From: Nephromyces sp. MM_2019
Lineage: Eukaryota > Apicomplexa > Aconoidasida > Nephromycida
Assembly: GCA_015657535.1 (NCBI GenBank)
Contig: JADHZB010001348.1
Span: 4,302 to 68,301, forward strand
Direction: 5' to 3'
DNA: 64,000 bases
Part shown: positions 16,601-29,650 of the stretch, piece after piece
Layout of the letters: every line of letters begins with the position of its first letter
Position numbering within the stretch: the stretch's first letter is position 1
Notes under the pieces: model-generated
The model's input: the letters and a program-made list of their open reading frames with translations, nothing else
Told to the model about the DNA's origin: nothing
Database searches by the model: none
Program-made: the position numbers and the translations under genes

Positions 16601-19600
16601 CTCATAATAAATATACTTCCCACAAAGGCATAAGAAGAGGAGGGCCACCATAAGAAATCCAACAACTTGAAGATAGATCCAAATTGAAACTCTCATGCAT
16701 TAAAAAAAAAGCCCCAGGTGTGTGCATATACATAGCAGCAAAGCCTTTGCATTGCAGCAATCTAACAGACAAGAAAAAAAAACCGGTTTCCTTTATTGAA
16801 TTTAGCTAAAGTAGGCGATGAATGAGCTCTATGAACAAACAACAATCAAAGCGACTTCCACAATTAAAAACAACACACGCAAACTCACATATCCTCGCCA
16901 CGCAACGCTAGTAAGGGATCTCGAAAAGTGTTTCTCTGGATGAGAGCCAATAATTCCTGCACACACAGCCAAAATGAATTTTTTTATGAAAAAGCAGAAA
17001 CAAAAAGTTCAAAGATGCAGCGAATAAGAAAAGAAAAAAGGAGAAGGAGCAAGATTTTATAAACTTCTACATGAAGACGTTTTTTATATTCAAAAACCAT
17101 AAAAAATCCTTCAAATGTCTTCAAAAACTCACGAAAAACGCCAAAATTTCGATATAAGCACGAATCTTACCTGGAGAATCAACGAAAACAATCTGACAAT
17201 CCTTCCGTGTAAGTACACCACGGATATTATCAGTCCTAAAAAAAATCACACATAAAGAGAAGGAAATCAAGAGTAAAAACGAGGCGAATAATCCCACACT
17301 GAAGAAAACTGAAATTCAGAGAATTTTGAAGGCAAATGTGTTCGGTGCAACATCAAAAAAAAAGTAGTAGAAGGAAGAAATGAGAGATATAGCTTGATAA
17401 TCAGAGAGTGAAAAAAATGAGAAAGTAAGGCTGTAGCACTAGGCAATGCAAAATTCAAAGCTGCAAGAAGAATAGAAGCTTGCCAAGCATAACCAATATA
17501 CAAAAAGCAGTGTCAAAGGTGCAAATTAGAGGCTGAATATGTATATAAAAGTAGCAAAAGAAGCACAGAGAGGAAAACCAGGCCTAGCCTTCCACTTTTT
17601 GAAAAGAGTATAGCATAGATGGTATCGGACTGGAGGCCATTTATTCAGGTGAAGTATCTAAACGTGTGCGTGCGTATTTTTGTGCGTATCTTCATATGTT
17701 CTCTACAACCAGGAATGTTCTTCGTACCTCGTAGTGTTTACTTTAGGAGAAACTGCTGAGATGTGCAGATCAAAAAAAGAATTCAACAAGGAGCTTTTGC
17801 CTATAAAGAAAAGAAAAACAGTGTGTGTGTGTGTGTGTGTGTGCGTTTGCATCAGTATGTGCTACTACAATTAGCTACGATTATACACATCGAGATTTTA
17901 TCCAATAGCGAGTTGCTGCCGCTAAAATGAATTTGAAAATCTCAGTATACCAAAAGCTACTAAAATCTTCTTTTTTCAACACTTACGAATTACGCATCCT
18001 CTAAAAACATGCTTTAAGATACCAGTCCACACCAGAATATACCTTATGACTTCGATGAAGCAACACACCTTATAAAAACTATCAAAGGCGGGAAAATTTG
18101 AGTTTTCTCATCAGAAAAAAAAAAAAGAGAAAATGAAAAGCTAAGAACACACAAAACAAAACATAAAGAATACATTTCCCAAATTATGCTCGTAATATTT
18201 TTTTTTTCGCACACAAAAGTGAAAAAGTCTGCTAATTTCAACTTAAAAAGCAGCAAAAAAGCTTAAATGACCGCATAAAAGGATGAAACGAAAGCTACTG
18301 CCTGCACAGATAAGCAATTTTAGTTGACCCCAGAATACCTCTGTATACACAAATGTTCGCGCAAACTTGCTCTATGCCAATTTTTAAGCGAAAAACGACA
18401 TTCAATTGAGCATATATTATTTCATAGAACTTGAAAATAGAAGCAAAAATCAACAGCCATGAAATGCATTTGCAGTAGAACTATTTTACGAAAAATCCTC
18501 CAAAATCAAGAGGAGAATTAAACAAAATTTGAAAGAAAATCCAAAGATTAAGCACGAAATTTCAAATAATAATCTTCAAATTATTCGATTTTTAGTAAAT
18601 GGAATTCTCAATGAATTTATCAAGAGTTTCTAACAAAAATTTTATTCAAAAAAAAGCAGAATGTTGATATTTCCATACATTCTAAGTAAGAAAAACCCTC
18701 TCTTACAACAATAATTTTTCAAAGTGGAGCTTCTCTATCAGATAAACTGGAAAAGTGTAGAAGAGCTGTAATTTGAGCTTTTCTTATATACCAAAATAAA
18801 AGAAAAAAATGCTGCCATTAACTGTTTAATATCAAAGTTTTTTGAAGAAATTTTAGCAGAAAAACTCCTTTAAATCTTCAATATATTAAATATACAAGAA
18901 AAGGAAGGTGTTTACACACACATACCAAAGAAAAGAAGCATACATAGACATGATGGAAAATGGACACATGCACATGTTTTTAATTTGATAAAAGCAGTGT
19001 TTTCTGCTTCTAATTTATCCGTTTTGAGAAAGGAAATTATTGGGAATTTTCTTGTAATACCTCTTCTTTATAACAGCAAAACACACACATACACACACTT
19101 GAAAAAACGAATAAAAGACACCATACTTCCCACCTTCTACAAACAGATAGATTCAGAAAGCAGCTTGAGTTAATGATATTCACTAATATAATCATAATTT
19201 GAAAACTTGTCCTTAAAGCTACAATCTAGCATGCTCTTCTGATTTGAACTAGAAATAAACTTGTTTTCCCGTTAAACTATAAAACCTTGCTCTCTAGCTA
19301 TATCATGCATTATCAGGCAATTCTCCTTTGATTATAGCCCCAAAGAGATATCTTCAAGCGATTTATTTTGCTTAAATAACGAGTACTGCAACTCCCAGAC
19401 ACAAGGATAAACTAGCTAGCTACCAGCTGTAAGAAGAATCGTAAAGCTACGCATAGTATTAATGCGAGAAAAATACACATCAAATAATGTACATACACTC
19501 TGTAAAAATCGTGAGTTTATAGATGAAATCATGTATAAATAAGAGATAATTTAGTCAGTGAAAATAAGCACCTAAAAAATACCTTCTTAATAAAAAACTT

Positions 19601-22217
19601 TGAAAAATTTTTGGCGAGCAATATAAGATATGTGTGCATACCTATTCTAAGAAGTAAGCTTGTAGCTACAGCGAATTTTTCTGTGTTATTCAAAGGTGCG
19701 TTTATAGTAGGGAGAACTACGTTTTCCAACAGTTTCATATGTAATCTTAATTACCAGCAGTAGCGCTCTATATTACAAAAAACTGGAATTTACAATTTTT
19801 TCTGAATCTTTAAAGGATGAAAAAACCCTTTTTTTCGGCGAGAAAAAAGCTGGAATCACGATTATGCTCTTTATCAAGATTTAGTAAATAGTCATGAAAA
19901 TCTTAAAGATTAAAAGGGAAAGATGAAATAGAAAAAGCTATTTTCAGGAAAATCCGAAAGGCTGCAAAAAAAAGTAGATGCACTAGTAAATCTTCATGAA
20001 AATCCTCCCAAAAATTAAAAAAAAAGAGCGGAGTTTTATGAAGTATGAAAAACTCATTTCTTTGAAGAATTTGGCGATTTTCTCCAGTATCTACAACCCA
20101 CTGCCCTTTTCCTTCAAAACAAAAGGCTAACCCGAATTAGGAGGTCCTATTATGGCCACTTTTAGGACTTTTGCAGACTTTCCGGGTTGCACTGGTGGTT
20201 TCCAGGTGGAAAATTGAGCCTAAGGGAGAGAAAAAATACACACACACACACACACACTCACAGAGTATAGAGCAATTCTTTATGGTGTGCTTACCTTAGC
20301 AGGAGAGCTACAACCTCACATATATGGATGCCATTCATGACAAAATAGCAGCTGCGCAGATTTTATTCGCAACACCATGAAATGCGTATGGAAGAAGCCG
20401 TCTTCAAGGCAATATTTGGAGCAAAATATGAGAAGAGAGAAATCATTTTAAAGGCATACTTCGTGGAAGAGTTCCAAAGCTTTTTAGACAGAACAGGTGA
20501 GTTGGCGTGTTCTGGTGTGCGCTGGTGTGTGTTTATGTGTGTGAGCTGGTTTGTTTCTCAGTTTTTCTGTAAAACTCTAAAGCCTACAAAAAGGAAAATT
20601 ATATCTACTATGCTATGAATCAAAGGCGAGCCATACAAAAGCAGCAAAATTAGGTTGATGTAAGTTGTGCTCCGGAGGGTTGAACCTACCAAATATTGCC
20701 CTAAATGCTCCTCTAGAGAGTGCAAGTTAAAACGCATCAAACCAAATACTTCAGAATATTAATGAAGTCTCACATTAATTAGCTATTTAAAGGAAGAAAT
20801 CAGCAAAAATCACGCATCGAAGACAAAGTTAGGTTATAAAAGCTCCAGAGAGTGGTTAGATCAATCATATCGTACCTTCAGAGACAAAAAAGCGCAAGCA
20901 AGGATATCAGCTCAAACATGAAATCATAAAAAGATAATTTTTCATTTCAATGGAGTAACAGGAAGAAAAAAAATCTAGGCAATCGTAAAGTAAAGGCTAA
21001 CCAACAGTACTACACACCACTAAGACGGTGAAAAACAAGCCAAATCCTTAAATGAGCGATTTCCAAAGTTCTACTCTACAAGAAAACCCCTCTTCACTAG
21101 ATATAGCAGCTTACAAAGAATACTCTGATTATTTTACTATTCTACAAGCGCAAAAACTTTCTCTTCAGTCTAGCTGCACCTCACAGCAAGTTCTTATGAA
21201 TAGCTCACACACAAAGCAAACAAGAAATTTTTCCGACTTTATTCAAAATTTCATAAATATAGCAGAAAATATATCTGCTTCCTTCTTCATTACTATATAT
21301 ATATGTCCCTTCTAGTTTGATACTACAGTAATTCGCTTATATCGTTAAAAAAAAGTGATATTTTTAGAAAAAGCGAGAGACTCCGCCAAAATTTCTTGAA
21401 AAAATTAAGAGGTGAATTCAAGGGGGTATTCTGAAGAGGTGAGGTGGTGGAGAGAATAATTGGCTTCATTTGAAGAAAAAAAGGCGGCATCTTTTCACCG
21501 AATCACCGCTCTGTAAAAACTTGTGTGTGCAGATGATTCCTTCTTCTATGCTCGCTCTGAAACATCAAATATTATGCAAAAACCTAGAAAAGACTGAGAA
21601 ACGAAAAAAAATTGTTTTACCAAATTTTTTTCAGTTTATATATTCATATTCAATTTCAGAAATATAATCAGTTACTGCCATAATGATTAAGAACATTTGA
21701 AGATAAAAAAAAAAACTTACATCATAAGGAATCTTTCCCCGTATTGGATAGGTGACTTCTTTATGGCTCTCCTTATCATTGATTAATCTAGTTTTAGCAG
21801 CGGAACGTTCAAACACACAATCCCTCGCAGCGCTATTATTAGAGGCTGAGCAGAATCATCAAATCAAATTGGAGAGACTTTATAGTATTAACATAGCAGC
21901 AGTTGCTCCTTTAGGTGCTTTTGCTAAATCTCTCTACAGCAAAATCTTTAGGAAAAAAAACACACACTTAAGAGCTCATTTTTATACTTCTTCAAGAAGA
22001 TTTTATATGCCTTCTAGTGCATCATTTGAGTCTGCAATTATCACAAGAAAGTATTTGTGCGTCTTACTATGAGGAATCCAAACAAAAACTAGAAATTTCT
22101 GTAATATAGCAATTTCTGAAGTAATGCTTGAATATTTTTGAATAATATACCTTCAGACAGCGTCTCGGGAGTGGTGGGGTATACTGAGGGTTGCACGATC
22201 CTTTTTTCCTCCTTCAG
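7679..22217 (-). CDS. ERA: Era-type GTPase with C-terminal KH domain (5' end unresolved)
   Basis: Era GTPases bind the 3' end of small-subunit rRNA and assist ribosome assembly; a split nuclear gene implies a mitochondrial or plastid copy. Thirteen minus-strand exons join in phase: 22217-22151, 21845-21721, 20219-20132, 17800-17728, 17235-17171, 16956-16889, 15253-15139, 14352-14066, 12761-12709, 11397-11274, 10262-10219, 8960-8861 and 7831-7679 (TAG). They give 453 residues. Motifs by position in this product: G1 GPPNSGKS (89-96, split by an intron), switch I NTTRTDNIRG, G3 DSPG (137-140), G4 NKID (295-298, split), G5 TSAK (325-328), then the Era linker LWMYPPDM and KH domain from about 356. 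Oddities are an 80-90 residue acidic insertion before G4 and a KH GXXG loop reading GSRN. The first visible exon starts mid-frame after an acceptor, so the start codon and targeting peptide lie further right. Confidence 0.94.
12287..12420. repeat. CACACA-rich degenerate repeat
   Basis: Imperfect CACACA/ACATTCACACA stretches lie in the intron between the NKID exon and the SAK exon of the Era gene. Read on the transcribed strand they are TG-rich, like the intron repeats of the plus-strand genes. Confidence 0.6.
14066..14352 (-). other. Era exon carrying a lineage-specific acidic insertion before G4
   Basis: This 287-bp exon is the longest of the gene and encodes residues from DVEKDLTYSKEL to CLVLNK. 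Only its last nine or so residues (FPPVCLVLNK) match the Era fold, the strand leading into G4. The preceding 80-90 residues are rich in Ser, Glu, Asp, Lys and Asn and have no counterpart in bacterial Era, where the two flanking elements lie about 15 residues apart. An exposed loop on the GTPase face is the simplest reading. Confidence 0.85.
14563..14612. other. assembly gap (50 N)
   Basis: Exactly 50 N, a usual placeholder length, so the true size is unknown. It sits against a TG-rich tandem array in the Era intron between exons 15253-15139 and 14352-14066, so repeat collapse is the likely cause. No Era coding sequence is missing: the flanking exons join in phase. Confidence 0.95.
14613..14757. 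repeat. tandem array of 28-30 bp units next to the gap
   Basis: Two copies of a TGTGTGCGTGTTGCTTTGTG block are followed by two to three copies of a block beginning GTGTGCGTTTCTTAGCGTGA. The array abuts the 50-N gap. It is TG-rich on the plus strand, the opposite of the composition expected for an intron of a minus-strand gene. Confidence 0.8.
17821..17845. repeat. (TG)n microsatellite
   Basis: A pure GT/TG run lies about 20 bp to the right of the Era P-loop exon, in the preceding intron. Confidence 0.8.
20237..20258. repeat. (CA)n microsatellite
   Basis: A pure CA run lies about 20 bp upstream (in the sense of the minus-strand gene) of the Era exon that begins the G1 motif. Confidence 0.8.
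20382..20937 (+). other. weak candidate: two-exon antisense ORF inside an Era intron
   Basis: On the strand opposite to Era, inside its intron 20220-21720, an ATG at 20382 opens a frame beginning MRMEEAVFKAIFGAKYEKRE that ends at a good donor (ACAG|GTGAGT, exon end 20496). It joins in phase to an acceptor at 20880-20881 and a 56-bp exon ending in TAA at 20935-20937, giving 56 residues, charged and lysine-rich. No family is recognised. Splice and phase agreement are suggestive, but frames this short often arise by chance in AT-rich introns. Confidence 0.25.
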
Positions 22218-25200
22218 CTAAGTCGCAAAAATATTCAAAAGCGAGGATTAATATCATGAAAACAAAGAAATTAGCAGATTTGAAGGCGTCACTGCCTGCA
22301 AGTTTTAAATCTAAAGGTAAATGTGTTCTAATGTTTCAGCGTGCTTCAATCTTTCTAATGTTTTTTCTACACTCTTTTTCTCAGCCCCCTTTTACTCTAA
22401 TTCTTAAAAATGCAAATAATAGCATGAGACTCTCCAAAACAAACAGAAGGCCGCCTGAAAATCCCTATTCTATGGTGATATTCAAGTGGGTGATTTCTCA
22501 GTGCTTCTTATTGAAATTGAAGACAAAGAAAGGCACACACACTCTGAAAAAATAGTGAAATTGTAGCCCAGCCTCAACGATATAAATAGGAGGAAAATTT
22601 TGTTTTTTATTTTCTTCCACCGGCTAAAGGCCGGGAAAATCTGTAGAAATTCTTTTAGATTTCACTTATAATGAATAAATTACACACACTTCACACTTTT
22701 GCATATAAAAGCAAAAATACCATAGTCTCATCAAGCGTCATGAGAGGAAAAAAAATAGAGATTAAGCTGTTTGTGACACCATTCGCTGTTTTGGAGTGAT
22801 TGAAGCTGCTGAGAAATCGCAAACTGCTTTAAAAAAAAAAATTTCAACTTTCCACCATCTTCTCACGATTGAAAAAACCATGTGTTTCCTCCAAAACACA
22901 CTTTGAGAGTTTTAACGAAAAATATCGAGCAAACAACGAAAACATGACAAAAATTAAAAATTAGATACCCAATGTTGGCAATAATTTGTTTTATATATAA
23001 AAAAAAGAACAAATACCATTTCGTCCATAGTATATGCCATTATCACGAAAAAATACTCAGATGTGGATGCTAGGCCTTTTTAACGTATATTGCAGGCATA
23101 GCTTCTCAGTCACTCCAAACATTTCCACAAGCATTAGCGTATGGCTACCAAAGAGAGGAAAAAAGTCTCTTTGAAATCTTCTCTCATTCGAGTGAATAAA
23201 ATTTCCTCTTTTAGAAAAATAAAATTTGACCTCTTTGTAAATGTGAAATATACGCTTCAAAATCATTTTTTCTCCTACTAATACCTTAAAATACTGTCAA
23301 TTTACCTTTCTTCACAAACAATATGAAATACTCTCAGCATGGCTAGAAAATTCACATACGTTGGCACAGTTTAATACACCAACATCATGTATTATCACCG
23401 AGAAGCATTCTTTCGTTATTGCGGACATTGAAAAATCAAGCGCGAAGTCATACGTCTAACAGTTAATTTCAGCTATCAAAATTAAGAAATTAGATTATAT
23501 ACCGAATAATATCGACTCATAATAGAGAAGCATCGCATAGAAGTTCCATTACCACCTGCAACAAAGCAAAGCTTTAATTGAGGATGTATAAGACGGAGCA
23601 TCTTCATAGCATATATTCTTCCAGCTGCACATTTATATTCTCCATATTATGGCCATTAGGTTTTATCCTGTGAAGAGAAAGACTTGATAAAGACAATTTT
23701 TATGCAGGAATCATCAGTGTTTACCTTCATTTTCAGCAATGGATGTCATTTTTTGAAACAAAATTCAATTATTCACCGAAAATTTCAAAAAATATTTCAT
23801 CATACGCACAGAAGGGTGCAGATTTGTAACAATATCCTGATATTAGCTATATACAAGTTGGAACCACTAGGCTGAAAAATGCTAGCAAACGTAATATAAG
23901 CGGAGAAAATTACTAAACGAGTTACAAAAAGCTCAAATACTAAGCGTATAACAATTATCACATCGAATATGAAAACTCAAAAAAATTCAATGGAAAACAA
24001 AGGTAACCCGTTCACTCGGGATAAAGCGAAACAAAAAAGGTGGAGGAAAAAGAAGAAGGAGAGAAGGGAGAAGATAAAAAAAACAGAGGCAGCGCAGTAA
24101 ACTTACTGTCTGACCCCAGTGGATAGGGCAGCACAAAGATAAACAAGGGAACCAGGTTGAGTTCTTTTTTTAAAATCTCAAAATACTTGAAGCAGAGCTA
24201 TGCGATTCCCAAACCAGAGCTAGCTATATACCAAATAAGCAAATGAGCAATGAGATATTACGATTCGGCATTAACATATGCAATAGAAGCAAGCAAACAT
24301 ATAGAAACGAACTTTTGGAGTTTTTGATTTTTCAAAAAGAATAATTTCCGCAAAGGATACGCTAATTGCGAGGTTTCATGCACAGAATCAACACACACGC
24401 ACACATTACACTCTAATATTCAACTGAAACGGCAAAAAAAAATTGGGAAGGGTAACACTTAGACATGAACTCCAGCTTTGCAAATCAGAAACTACTAACT
24501 CTACAACTCAGAATTATCACACCAACTAATCAAAAGATGACGCAAGCACGTATCCTCATTTCTATCAGATTTCTAAAATCCTTTGTCAATGTATCTACCC
24601 TCACCTCACTATTTACGCATTGAAGACGGTCCTATACGACTGAAAAGGATGGTATAATCAGCCACGCGGGGATGTTCCCTGGATGTTTAAGCATGAGTTT
24701 CGCGATAAGTCAAAAAGCAACCTCTAGAACTTTGAAGCCAAACTATAAACCTAGATGCTAGGATTACAATAAATAAAGAGGATTCAAGAATATCTAATTG
24801 TCTCTTATTATATAGCAAATAAACTTTTTCGGCGACGGTACATGCATCTCCTCTGATCTTGAGTACTGTTTTGGAGGATATCGCAAGTTATCCTAGGTAG
24901 CGTAAATTAATAAACTACGCCTCAGGAGTAAGTTTATGCTGTAGGCATGCGCACTTCTTAAGGATATAGTTCTTTGCATTCAGTGTAGTAGCTGTAATTT
25001 CCAATGCCTTGAAATACAGTTTTATATCAACAGCACTAGATTTAATTTCTGACGACACGATACCATAGTTTTATGTCGGTAGTAATAGATGAAACTTCTA
25101 ATGGCTCGTAATGAAGCCGTGCTCCGCAATGGCAACAAAGTTCTTAGCAGGGTTATCAATAGTACCTACATTGTGATTCGCAGTAGACTTACCTGAATTG

Positions 25201-27693
25201 TTGCCTAATCCATGTAGCATTTGCAGCTATGAAATTTTTTTCCACCTGCTTTCGACTCCTAGCTCGAGCTTTTTTTCAACAATGATCTACTAAAACTGAG
25301 TTAAGTGCTCAGAATAATCAATCTCGTGGCATAATTTCCTAGTTCAAATCCCTCAGTATGCGGTGTAATTTCAGCAGTCTAGCTATGATTAGCTGCCTCG
25401 TGAGTTGCAGTTTGCGTTTCAGCTGACTTTTCTTAAAAATAATTCGGCACAATAACACCAAAAATCCCAGTTTTATATGAGGATCAAGAATTTTATAGAC
25501 ACCAGCGTAAAAGTATTAGGATGACAAAGTAGGATGCAGGGGGATTCATACAGCTACAAATTTTAATTATGAAACTGATATGTATGCGCCTTTGAAAACT
25601 TACTCAATGATAGAGAATATCTAGCGAAGAGGACTAAAAAGCGTTTAAGCTACAGGATATCATTTTAGAGCAATATGTAATCAGCGAAAATGTAAGCGAC
25701 TAGTATTTCCATTCAGCACTCTATTTCTTTGCTACAGTAAATTTTCTTAGCCCATTATGTAAAGCCCCACGGCAGGCCGATCCAAGTTCAAGAGCTTAGT
25801 AGTCGTCATGCCTTGTTTTTTCAGGAGCCTTAGGGTAAAAGAGTACCACATGAAGCAATGGATTCCGACGAGCTGGATGCTACACAAAGTGATGACAGCT
25901 GTTCGCACAATTTTAACTATTTTTTGCGGGTAAAGTGATATAAAAGAATTTATAGTCGCACTAAACAGTCAATTCTACCGATTTTAAAAGTTTCAGCAGG
26001 TCTGCAAACTTCACTTTATATAAGGCCTTTCGTCACTGCAGAAAAACATGCTACCTCTGTCATCTTGTAGAGTCACTTAAAAGTCTCTAAAACTACATCT
26101 AATATATTTTTCGAAAGTGACGACATTCGCTGTTATTTAGGAGTATAACCGATAGGTACGCTTTACTTTGCAGAGACATTGTAAGCAGTATTAGCTTAAA
26201 AAATACGCTTCTAAATCAGGTACGAAAATTGACACAAATTATTTCCCTTTAAAATACGTTAAAATAGGACATGTTGAATGTTGCAGTTGTGGGTTTATAC
26301 ACAATTTCAGCGAACCAGAAGTATATTCTAGACTAAAGCAGCTAGCTTGCTTGAGAAAGAAACTTTATTAAAAGGATTATAGGGCAGTTATGCATAAGCT
26401 CATGTTTCTGAGTTTAATTTTCAGAGAATCGACCTGCTAATCTCGATTTTACCCTGAGGAGATGTTCTCATTTATTCACCTTTTTCTATTCATTATGATT
26501 TTTTGTTGGTTTTGCTTCAACAAGGTGGCAACCCTATGTTAGACTACCTTGCTTCCGATACTTAAGTCCTTTGTAATGAAAAAAGTGCACACATTTCATT
26601 TTGAAACTCTGATTTTAGTGGCTGCGTGATTGCGAAGCTATTTAAGTGAATTGCTAATAATAAAAAATTATGGCAGAGATGCTCATTAGAAGCTTTTGTA
26701 CTAAAAAGTAATGTGCATGAACCTTGTGTAAGCCATTATAAGCAGAAAGCTTCCGTAATTTCAAGCGAGTAACACATTGCCAAAAATTCAATAAGCGCTA
26801 AAAACTTCATGTGCTACATCTTGGTCTAAGACACATGCTTAACATTTTCTGAGCCATTGGGATTTTGATAAACGAGCTGCCAGAATATAATTATGGCTGC
26901 TTGGCTTATAACAGTACGTTAAAAGTCCAAAAATACTAATTATCACAAACAGATTATGCTGCTGCCACTTTAACTGAGCTCAGGCGGATCTGATACCTAA
27001 TTTTTTCTTGCATAACGCATATTAGGGTTTTCATTAGTCGTTATTGGATATTTTTTGGTAAAAACTTCAAATTTTGTGAGCACGCCAGGAATAGGTCTGG
27101 TAATGCACAGTGTATTGACCCGGTATTACCTATGATATTTTAGAAGTGTACGTACTCCATTCTGAAGTATTTAATCTACTCAGCAAAGCTGCTTTCTCGG
27201 TGGTCAAATGATTGATATTATCGTTTTGTCCACGCTATTCCTTGCAATGCTTGCATAATAATATAGCGTCCACTAGCATTCTACACAGATAAGAATTTTT
27301 GTAAAAGTAGCTTGAGAAAACCTAGTAATTAATACCAAATTTTCAGAAAAAGTGAAATGGGAGAAACTAGTTGAGTTTGTCTATCAATTTTCCCGTTTTG
27401 TATATATTTTTGTCTTTGCCTCGAGAGTTCGTATATATTTTTGCCAAATAGCGGCAACACTGCATATTATAAGTGGGAATAATTTATGTGCTCTACACCC
27501 TGTGAATATCTACTAGAAGGCTTTGCAAAATCTACAGTACCCACAATACTTCCGCTCAGATACGTAAAGCACAAAATAGCAAAGAACCAGCATAAAGACT
27601 CTAATAGAATGCTTGAGCGGCTAGGAACATAGTCCGAAATAGATGTAGACATATCATAGCAACAAATTATTTTGTGATGCGCCTTTGCCCAGC
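22218..27693. other. divergent region upstream of the Era gene and the coiled-coil gene
   Basis: The plus strand is A-rich up to about 24.5 kb, as in the Era introns, so the Era transcript probably begins between about 24.1 and 24.6 kb. From there to about 27.6 kb composition is balanced and no coding signal was found. A candidate minus-strand exon lies at 24107-24197: it has a consensus GTAAGT donor and its acceptor-phase frame starts LCFKYFEILKKELNLVPLF. It ends one base into a codon, so it cannot join directly to the exon at 22217, which begins in phase 0. Whether it belongs to Era is open. Confidence 0.5.
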
Positions 27694-29650
27694 ATGGCTT
27701 CTTCAATTTCTATAAAAGAAAATTATGCCGGAAACTCATCTTCTTCAGCATCTATAGAGGCACAAAAATATTGTCCAACATCACTAAAAGGTAAGCAACA
27801 TCAAAGAAAGGAGTTCAAACATGGGTGGTGCTAGGGTTTTATGCTAGCTTAAGACTGTAGGATACGATGGGGGATCCCAATAGTAAAGGATTCTGTCCAA
27901 GCATGGCTGCTATGTTTGCGCTTGATTAACAAAACATCGAATGGTTATCTTACTCCACTTAAAATGCAAATTCGTCGGCTTCCTCAAAAATGCCCTCATA
28001 TACCTCATCCTCAGCTTTTCAACTTAAAAAAAACTATGCTATAGGGCTCACACGTGGCGCAAAATTTGAAGAGTTAAATGATGCAATGAAAATGCAAGAA
28101 ATCGATAATTTCCCCGTAATTCAAACACCTTATCAACAAGGAATGAGCCTTATCTGCAAATTAATTGAGGGAGAAAAGACTATCAGGAAGGCTATATACG
28201 AAATGCACGGCAGAGAATCTCTACTCAATTTAGCCATAAAATCGAGGCAGCAGGACTTGGATTTCACTTTTCAATTAAATCATGAAGTCAAAAAAGGTTA
28301 GCAGATGTAGTGAGAGAAATCTAAAGTATTGTGCATCAAGTCAATTTTAGTTATATCCGTGGTACTAAATACAATATCTCTATATTCTTATGGGTGAATA
28401 TTATGCTAGTTTCGAGTTAGAGGTCTACCCAAGTATTACATGTTAACTTTTCTGATACAACTGAATATCTTTACTGTGGTAATGTTTTTATTCTAATATT
28501 TCTAAGGAAATGCATGCCGTCAAGTATGCGTGTCTACATCTTACGCTGCCTGGTACTTGCCATGATTTCATATGGTAAATTTTGTGTATATGCCTATTGC
28601 AGAAGATGGTTCGAAGTTACCTCTAGTCCATTTGCTGTTTTTTTGCCTAATTTCTTACTTAACCAGTGAAATTGGGTGAATTTTAACATGAAGTCAATCA
28701 CTAATATGTATGTTAATGCTGCAGAAATTAAGCAGTTGGAAGAGATAATTTTGGCGGGAAAATCGCGAAAAAGTGTTTCAAGCCACATCAAAGCTAGGTA
28801 CTACGAAAGCCGCTCGACCACATGTTACTAGTGTACCACTGAATACTATCTGTAGGATTACTCGACTAGAAGAATCAAGGGCTAAGAATATAGACTTGTA
28901 CGACAGACTTCTTGAAGTTAAAAAAAAATGTAAGCATTGCTTTTTTATTAACATAAGAGCTAGCAAAAAAAGGGAGATTCTAAATCATGGCATCATTTCT
29001 AGCGGAAGGAAATTCCTTGGGGTTGGAAACACGGCAAGCTGTAGTATGTTTGGATGCTGCTTGAATAATTTCCTTGTTTCATTATTTTCTGGTGTAGATT
29101 TCGAGGCGATCACGGCTTACAGATATGAAAGCAGCCAATAATGAAGAAATCTTGCAATTAGAAAAGGAAAGGTAAATCTATCATTGCTACTGAACATGCT
29201 TTGAAAGCTTGAAACATTCGAAGCGCACTGTGCTTTTGCATCCTGAGAAATATTGAACTATTTTTTTGCTGTGTGCTGAGAAAGAAAGTACGATGCAGCC
29301 ACACTCAAGGGGTATATAGCAGTAGCATTTTTTGTGCTGCTGTAAGCAATTTCGCGTGCACAAACAATAGAATATTGCTCGAATAAAGCGAAAGGTGAAA
29401 GTAAAGGCTGGAAGTAGTACTTTTTCTTTAACTTCGAAGCTTTTTCCCGACTTTTCGCTTTCTTTGCTTGTAGCAACTTCACTATACTAAAAAGCAGGCC
29501 GTTCGCTTCTAGCAGCCACAATAAACGCCGAGTTTGAAACTACTTAAATCCCTAGATAAAATTTTCAGGAAGCGCTGGCTTGTCACAAACGAAGAAGCAA
29601 AGAAGCTAAAAAGCAAAGTTGCTCGATTACGTGAGCGGCTTGGATCGTGA
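27694..29650 (+). CDS. small coiled-coil protein, family unknown (6 exons)
   Basis: Six exons join with consistent phases: 27694-27790, 28015-28296, 28725-28797, 28856-28929, 29123-29171 and 29569-29650 (TGA). They encode 218 residues. The ATG sits in a good context (CAGCATGG); the frame is open upstream without another ATG. The N-terminal 30 or so residues are Ser-rich (MASSISIKENYAGNSSSSAS). The middle reads FPVIQTPYQQGMSLICKLIE. From about residue 110 to the end the protein is charged and helical, with heptad-like Leu/Ile spacing (EIKQLEEIILAGKSRK, RITRLEESRAKNIDLYDRLL, AKKLKSKVARLRERLGS), a likely coiled coil. There is no signal peptide or membrane segment. The PYQQG stretch followed by coiled coil faintly recalls IFT74, but the protein is far too short for that; no family is claimed. 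The ATG at 27990 is an alternative start if the first intron is not spliced. Confidence 0.82.

Noticed and set aside
20676..20760. Plus-strand peptide KYCPKCSSRECKLKR, resembling the Cys pairs of ribosomal protein bL33
   Set aside because: Too short, no ATG, and its phase does not match the nearby candidate exon at 20496.
21752..22072. Plus-strand frame of 106 residues with a helix-like segment
   Set aside because: It overlaps two minus-strand Era exons region (21845-21721) that join in phase with the GTPase; it is probably an antisense shadow.
24700..27466. Search for coding exons in the divergent spacer
   Set aside because: Stop codons in all frames, balanced composition and no splice-linked frames were seen.
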